Origin: an uncultured Bacilli bacterium
GTDB lineage: Bacteria; Bacillota_I; Bacilli_A; RF39; UBA660
DNA: 8,217 nt
Direction: 5' to 3'
Assembly: GCA_944329505.1 (NCBI GenBank)
Contig: CALVIJ010000037.1
Location: 1-8,217 of the forward strand
Below the pieces are notes generated by a model. That model saw only the letters and a program-made list of their open reading frames with translations. It was not told the origin of the DNA and searched no databases. Numbering within the stretch: position 1 is the first letter of the stretch; every line of letters starts with the position of its first letter. Positions 5,493-8,217 of the stretch are shown one piece after another. Made by a program: the position numbers and the translations under genes.

Positions 5493-6004
5493 TATTTTAT
5501 CTCCCAACTATCAATAATAGATTCTAATCTTTTTATCGAATAATTATTAACATTATTTAATAATTTTGTTATCTTTCCATTAGTAAATACATACATACTC
5601 GCAGCAGAATCCGTCGTAATTTGACTTGCTAATTTTGTTGTTGCTGCATAATCATTTTTTAATGAATTATAAAATGTATCGGTATCTACACCATCTAAAT
5701 TCATATACAATACTTCTTCACTTAAATCCATATTTTGAATTAAAATTTTAAACTCATCTTCAAAGTCTTTAAGTTCAATATTTTTTCCAGAAGAAACATA
5801 TAATACAAATTTTTGATTTTCCAAAGTATAATTAGAAATCTCTTCTCTTTTAATTTCCCTAACAACTTGAGTCATTACTGAATTTTGAGCATAATATTCC
5901 TTTGTAGTATTATACCAACCCCTAGCGTAAAAAACGGCTATTACAGTTAGAAAAATTATTGCTGCCAACATAACATAATTTTTAATTGGTACCTCTTTTT
6001 TCAT
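5492..6004 (-). CDS. cysteine-free membrane protein with a thioredoxin-like pattern, function unknown
   Basis: The 170-residue protein has a short basic N-terminus and one membrane span (about 8-27). A soluble domain of about 140 residues follows, probably outside the cell. The domain alternates strand and helix as thioredoxin folds do: strand KFVLYVSS (65-72), acidic helix 76-90, strand EEVLYMNLD (97-104), helix 109-119, strand SMYVFTNGKI (136-145) and C-terminal helix 155-169. The site where CxxC would follow the first strand reads SSGK, and the whole protein has no cysteine. If the fold is right it is a non-redox member, perhaps for binding or anchoring. The start at 6004 has AGGAGG 6-7 bases upstream. 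Its stop overlaps the trmL start (TAATG), so the two are translated together. The fold call is a pattern-based inference. Confidence 0.75.
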   Translation of the reverse strand: MKKEVPIKNYVMLAAIIFLTVIAVFYARGWYNTTKEYYAQNSVMTQVVREIKREEISNYTLENQKFVLYVSSGKNIELKDFEDEFKILIQNMDLSEEVLYMNLDGVDTDTFYNSLKNDYAATTKLASQITTDSAASMYVFTNGKITKLLNNVNNYSIKRLESIIDSWEIK

Positions 6005-6027
6005 ATAATTCCTCCTCTTCTCAATTA

Positions 6028-6033
6028 ATTATA
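6028..6033 (-). promoter_or_regulatory. possible internal -10 element before the cysteine-free membrane protein gene
   Basis: A perfect TATAAT lies on the minus strand in the 43-base gap after the AAA+ gene. It is part of the 15-mer (6021-6035) shared with the lipoprotein promoter at 1146-1160. No convincing -35 is seen at the right distance, so it may be weak or serve only as an internal promoter. Confidence 0.4.
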
Positions 6034-6047
6034 TGATACTTATTACT

Positions 6048-7136
6048 TTAAAGGTCATTGCCAGTATCTATTTCTTCAAGTTTAACATCAGGTAAAACAA
6101 TTCCACGTTCCTCACATATTCGTGAAAATTTTTCTCTAAAAGCAGCACATTCTTTTACTCTACTATCCGGATAAATACGTTTACTATCACGAATTGCTAC
6201 ATAAACATCTATTATATCGACAACTTCCCTATTTTCAAATAATGCGTTTGAAAATGCCCCTGACAAAACAGAAAGCGAAACATCTGGATACATGGCTGAA
6301 AGGCCATATACTCTTTTATATTCAGTAGTAGCATCAACAATTGATTCCATAAGTAATCTAGTAATAAAAGTATTATTCAGCATTTTAATACCTGTTTTAT
6401 ATTCAATTTTTGGAATAGTTCCAATTAAAATTTGAATTGTTGCTTCTCTATCAGGCTCTAAAACATCAATTCTATCGAAACGTCTTAAAAACGCTCTATC
6501 ACGGACAATATAAGTTTCATACCCAATAGTTGTTGTCGCTCCAATTGCTTTTACATCACCACGGCCCCAAGCCGGCTTCAAAATATTAGCCAAATCCATT
6601 GGTCCATCTTCAGCACCACCTATTAATGTATGTACCTCATCTATAAAAAGTATCGTCTTAGGTGCTCTTTTTAATTCAGAAACAATTAAATTAGTAACTG
6701 ATTCTGGCTTTCCATTAACTACCATTGTTCCAAGCATAGAAGAAGAATTGATTTTTAAAATATTAAATCCTTTCAATGCATTAGGAACATCTCCTCTTTG
6801 GATTTTATAAGCAATTCCTTCGACAATTGCTGTTTTACCAATACCAGGTTTACCAATAAGTAAAGCTGATTTATCAGGAGTAAGTAAAACCAAAATCGTC
6901 TTTTTTATTTCCTCTTCACGAGCAATAGCAGGATTTGTTACATATTTTTTTGCCGTTAAATTTTCACAGTAATTTGTAATAATTGGAAATTCATTTGGGT
7001 CTAAGACATTTATATTTTCCACATTTTGTGCAACATTCATATTTGAAACATTGGCCTGCGAAATATTCATAGCCTCAGAATTATTTATACTATTTACATT
7101 ACTTTGTGTATTATCAAAAACACTATTTTCATTCAT
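6048..7136 (-). CDS. single-ring AAA+ ATPase related to the Clp D1 module, with an Asn-rich tail
   Basis: The 362-residue protein aligns by eye with the first ATPase ring (D1) of ClpB/ClpC. It has Walker A GKPGIGKT at 95-102, Walker B TILFIDE at 161-167 followed by VHTLIGG, LANILKPAWGRGD at 182-194, sensor 1 GATTT at 199-203, and an arginine-finger region LRRF at 217-220. The small subdomain runs from about 225 to 345 and includes a YPDVSL block where Clp D1 has LPDKAI. It lacks the Clp N-domain, the middle coiled coil and the whole second ring. The D1 pore-loop aromatic (YRGE type) is replaced by a Met-Val-Val stretch near 138-140. Residues 1-45 are probably disordered, with 14 Asn. The ATG at 7136 has AAAGGAA upstream and lies 4 bp after the thioredoxin lipoprotein stop. 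ATP hydrolysis is likely; protein unfolding or partnership with ClpP is not supported. Confidence 0.85.
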   Translation of the reverse strand: MNENSVFDNTQSNVNSINNSEAMNISQANVSNMNVAQNVENINVLDPNEFPIITNYCENLTAKKYVTNPAIAREEEIKKTILVLLTPDKSALLIGKPGIGKTAIVEGIAYKIQRGDVPNALKGFNILKINSSSMLGTMVVNGKPESVTNLIVSELKRAPKTILFIDEVHTLIGGAEDGPMDLANILKPAWGRGDVKAIGATTTIGYETYIVRDRAFLRRFDRIDVLEPDREATIQILIGTIPKIEYKTGIKMLNNTFITRLLMESIVDATTEYKRVYGLSAMYPDVSLSVLSGAFSNALFENREVVDIIDVYVAIRDSKRIYPDSRVKECAAFREKFSRICEERGIVLPDVKLEEIDTGNDL

Positions 7137-7140
7137 ATTA

Positions 7141-7545
7141 TCATTCCTTTATATATCCATTTTCTTTAAACTTTTCCACTATTCTACTATTTTTAGCATT
7201 ACCTTCTATCCTATTATGAGAATCTTCCTCTTCACCATCTTTAATAAAAACAGTCGTTGGTGTTCCCTTTATCGGAAATTTACTCACTAATTTAGATTCT
7301 TCAGTATCAGATAGTTTAGCCATATCAATATATTTAACATCTACTCCATACTTCTCAATAACATTATTTAAAGTGATTTTATAATTTGCACAAGCACTAC
7401 AGGTATTAGAACCAATAAACAAAATAAAGTCCTGTTTTTCTTCTATCATTTTATCTAATTCATCATAACTAATTTCATCATATGTTGTGCTACCACAGCC
7501 TGTTAATAGAAACACAGCTACGATTAATACTAATATTTTTTTCAT
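7141..7545 (-). CDS. thioredoxin-like lipoprotein with a CSAC redox site
   Basis: The 134-residue product has a lipoprotein signal (MKKILVLIVAVFLLTGC, Cys17 lipidated), so it should be tethered outside the membrane. A compact thioredoxin fold follows: strand FILFIGSNTCSAC with the redox pair Cys49 and Cys52, helix to about 66, strand VDVKYIDMAKL, and the conserved cis-proline loop GTPTTVFIKDG with Pro96. It most resembles the small PedC/bacteriocin-accessory type of thiol-disulfide proteins. Either a reductant or an oxidant role is possible; CSAC does not decide. The start is taken at the ATG 7543-7545, with GATGGTGG upstream and the signal sequence starting at once; a TTG nine codons earlier is less likely. 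The stop is 4 bp from the AAA+ start, indicating co-translation. Confidence 0.88.
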   Translation of the reverse strand: MKKILVLIVAVFLLTGCGSTTYDEISYDELDKMIEEKQDFILFIGSNTCSACANYKITLNNVIEKYGVDVKYIDMAKLSDTEESKLVSKFPIKGTPTTVFIKDGEEEDSHNRIEGNAKNSRIVEKFKENGYIKE

Positions 7546-7560
7546 TGTACCACCATCATA

Positions 7561-7566
7561 ATTATA
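7561..7566 (-). promoter_or_regulatory. -10 element of the thioredoxin lipoprotein / AAA+ unit
   Basis: A perfect TATAAT lies 15 bases upstream of the ATG on the minus strand. The position 17 bases further up is only a T run, so the -35 is poor. With a start near 7554 the leader would be very short, yet still hold the GATGGTGG site. Confidence 0.45.
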
Positions 7567-7580
7567 TAACAAAATAAGTT

Positions 7581-7626
7581 AAAAAAAAAGCGAAATAAAA
7601 AACAAAGCTTCAAAACTTTATTTTTT
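7581..7626 (-). terminator. probable terminator of the LysM gene
   Basis: An 11-bp stem (7597-7607 with 7616-7626, one G-T pair on the minus strand) with an 8-base loop covers the LysM stop codon at 7618-7620. It is followed by ATTTCGC and then a run of nine T at 7581-7589. The stem is A/T-rich and its main T run is displaced from the hairpin, so readthrough into the thioredoxin gene is possible. Confidence 0.55.
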
Positions 7627-8073
7627 ATACACAATGAGTTGGTCATTTGTCAAATAAATTGTTTCATTTTGTCTAGCAAGATCATTTGCACTCACCTTTA
7701 ATTTTTTTGTCACTTCATTCAAAGTATCATCGTTTTCAGTAATATAAAATAACACATCTCTTCTTGGCAGCATAATTTTTTGATCGGGATAAATTGTATC
7801 CGTTTCATTCAAACCATTTAATCTCAAAAGTTGGCTAGGACTAATATTATGTTCCCTAGCTATCCCATAAATACTATCCCCTTTTTTTACTACATACTCA
7901 ATAAAATAAGGATTCTCCATCTGATGTCTTGGCACTACAATATAGTCACCAGGATTTAAAATACTGCCCACCATTATACCATTTAAACTAGATAAATTAT
8001 TAACCGAAATACCAAACTTACTAGCTACACTAGCTAAAGTATCACCATTTTGTACCTGATATATTGTATACAT
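7618..8073 (-). CDS. three-LysM protein without signal peptide
   Basis: The 151-residue protein consists of little more than LysM modules. LysM1 is at about 3-48 (YQVQNGDTLASVASKFGIS, then LNPGDYIVVP), LysM2 at 57-103 (EYVVKKGDSIYGIAREHNIS, then IYPDQKIMLP), and a diverged LysM3 at 107-149 (ITENDDTLNEVTKKLKVS). LysM modules bind N-acetylglucosamine in peptidoglycan and related glycans. No signal peptide, membrane span or catalytic domain is present. The start at the ATG 8071-8073 is set by GGGGTGAG 4-5 bases upstream; a TTG five codons earlier only adds MWGEI. A LysM at the extreme N-terminus of a cytoplasmically made protein recalls spore-coat factors such as SafA, but nothing else here points to sporulation. 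Non-classical export or an intracellular role cannot be told apart. Confidence 0.88.
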   Translation of the reverse strand: MYTIYQVQNGDTLASVASKFGISVNNLSSLNGIMVGSILNPGDYIVVPRHQMENPYFIEYVVKKGDSIYGIAREHNISPSQLLRLNGLNETDTIYPDQKIMLPRRDVLFYITENDDTLNEVTKKLKVSANDLARQNETIYLTNDQLIVYKK

Positions 8074-8089
8074 AATCTCACCCCACAAT

Positions 8090-8120
8090 ATTATATGTTT
8101 TTCCTATAAAAATGCATCAA
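8090..8120 (-). promoter_or_regulatory. promoter of the LysM gene
   Basis: A perfect TATAAT (8090-8095) is 16 bases upstream of the ATG on the minus strand. The best -35 is TTGATG (8115-8120), 4 of 6 but with a long 19-base spacer. The GGGGTGAG ribosome-binding site follows the -10 closely. Confidence 0.45.
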
Positions 8121-8143
8121 AAAAGGTTCTATTCATTAGAACC
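8119..8143 (-). terminator. hairpin terminator or attenuator upstream of the LysM gene
   Basis: A 7-bp perfect stem (8125-8131 with 8137-8143, GGTTCTA/TAGAACC) with a 5-base loop is followed on the minus strand by six T. It points toward the LysM gene. It may end an upstream minus-strand transcript or act in the LysM leader. Confidence 0.65.
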
Positions 8144-8174
8144 AATGTCGTCAATTTAATATAAGTTGACAACG

Positions 8175-8212
8175 AAAAATATCAAGTATGTAGATGTACT
8201 TGATATTTTTTT
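8175..8212. terminator. long bidirectional hairpin with flanking A/T runs
   Basis: A 14-bp perfect stem pairs 8175-8188 with 8197-8210 around an 8-base loop. There are T runs after it on both strands (seven T to 8212 on plus, five T on minus). It most likely terminates a gene lying beyond the right edge; the coding sequence itself is not in the window. Confidence 0.7.
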
Positions 8213-8217
8213 GCTGT

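Noticed and set aside
4980..5507. Longer trmL, thioredoxin-lipoprotein and LysM forms starting at upstream TTG codons
   Set aside because: In each case the TTG overlaps or precedes a good ribosome-binding site that is correctly spaced for the downstream ATG, and the added residues do not belong to the domain.
7051..7290. Plus-strand 79-residue Phe/Leu-rich open frame resembling a membrane protein
   Set aside because: It is antisense to the AAA+ N-terminus and thioredoxin lipoprotein; the apparent hydrophobicity comes from reading Asn/Lys/Glu-rich codons in reverse.
4340..7545. Alternative genetic code (TGA read as tryptophan) as in Mycoplasma
   Set aside because: Tryptophans are encoded by TGG, trmL and the thioredoxin lipoprotein end in TGA at the expected protein length, and no conserved domain requires reading through TGA.
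8166..8194. Plus-strand promoter beginning with the perfect TTGACA at 8166-8171
   Set aside because: The matching -10 position reads TGTAGA (poor), and the transcript would begin inside the long hairpin, with no gene following in the window.

Overview
The window reads as chromosomal DNA from an AT-rich, monoderm, Firmicutes-like bacterium. The evidence is the strong purine-rich Shine-Dalgarno sites, two lipobox lipoproteins, a CdaA/CdaR (DacA/YbbR) cyclic-di-AMP pair, sigma-A style promoters with frequent TATAAT -10 elements, and short hairpin-plus-T-run terminators. Tryptophan is encoded by TGG, and TGA serves as a stop (trmL and the thioredoxin lipoprotein end in TGA). A standard-code relative of the Mollicutes, such as an uncultured gut Bacilli lineage, fits best; that placement is an inference. 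I see no IS element, integrase, CRISPR array, tRNA or rRNA.

Layout, left to right. All genes are on the minus strand except one. Bases 1-22 hold the first codons of a gene leaving the window, with its own extended -10 promoter. 133-1125 is a lipoprotein with a LolA/RseB-like fold and a DUF4367-like tail. 1231-1431 is the only plus-strand gene, a DUF378 membrane protein. It converges on an HdeD/DUF308 membrane protein (1452-1985), and the two share one hairpin terminator. 2058-3416 and 3409-4218 are cdaR and cdaA, overlapping by 8 bp; the glmM gene that usually follows is absent. 4343-4927 is a membrane-anchored, low-complexity protein with a repeated NND-aromatic motif. 4980-5492 is trmL, joined by a TAATG overlap to a cysteine-free membrane protein with a thioredoxin-like pattern (5492-6004). 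6048-7136 is a single-ring Clp-D1-type AAA+ ATPase with an Asn-rich tail, 4 bp behind a CxxC thioredoxin-like lipoprotein (7141-7545). 7618-8073 is a three-LysM protein without signal peptide. 8119-8212 is intergenic and holds three consecutive inverted repeats.

Transcription units. The minus-strand block 7545 to 4343 has no convincing terminator between genes, so thioredoxin lipoprotein, AAA+ ATPase, cysteine-free membrane protein, trmL and the NND-motif protein can be read as one unit with internal promoters. cdaA-cdaR is a separate unit with its own promoter and terminator. The lipoprotein, the DUF308 gene and the LysM gene look monocistronic.

The best candidate for something undescribed is the thioredoxin lipoprotein / AAA+ / cysteine-free thioredoxin-like block. 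It has a Clp-like ATPase without N-domain, second ring or aromatic pore-loop residue, translated beside two envelope proteins. The NND-motif protein downstream may be a membrane scaffold. No function can be assigned to this set from sequence alone.
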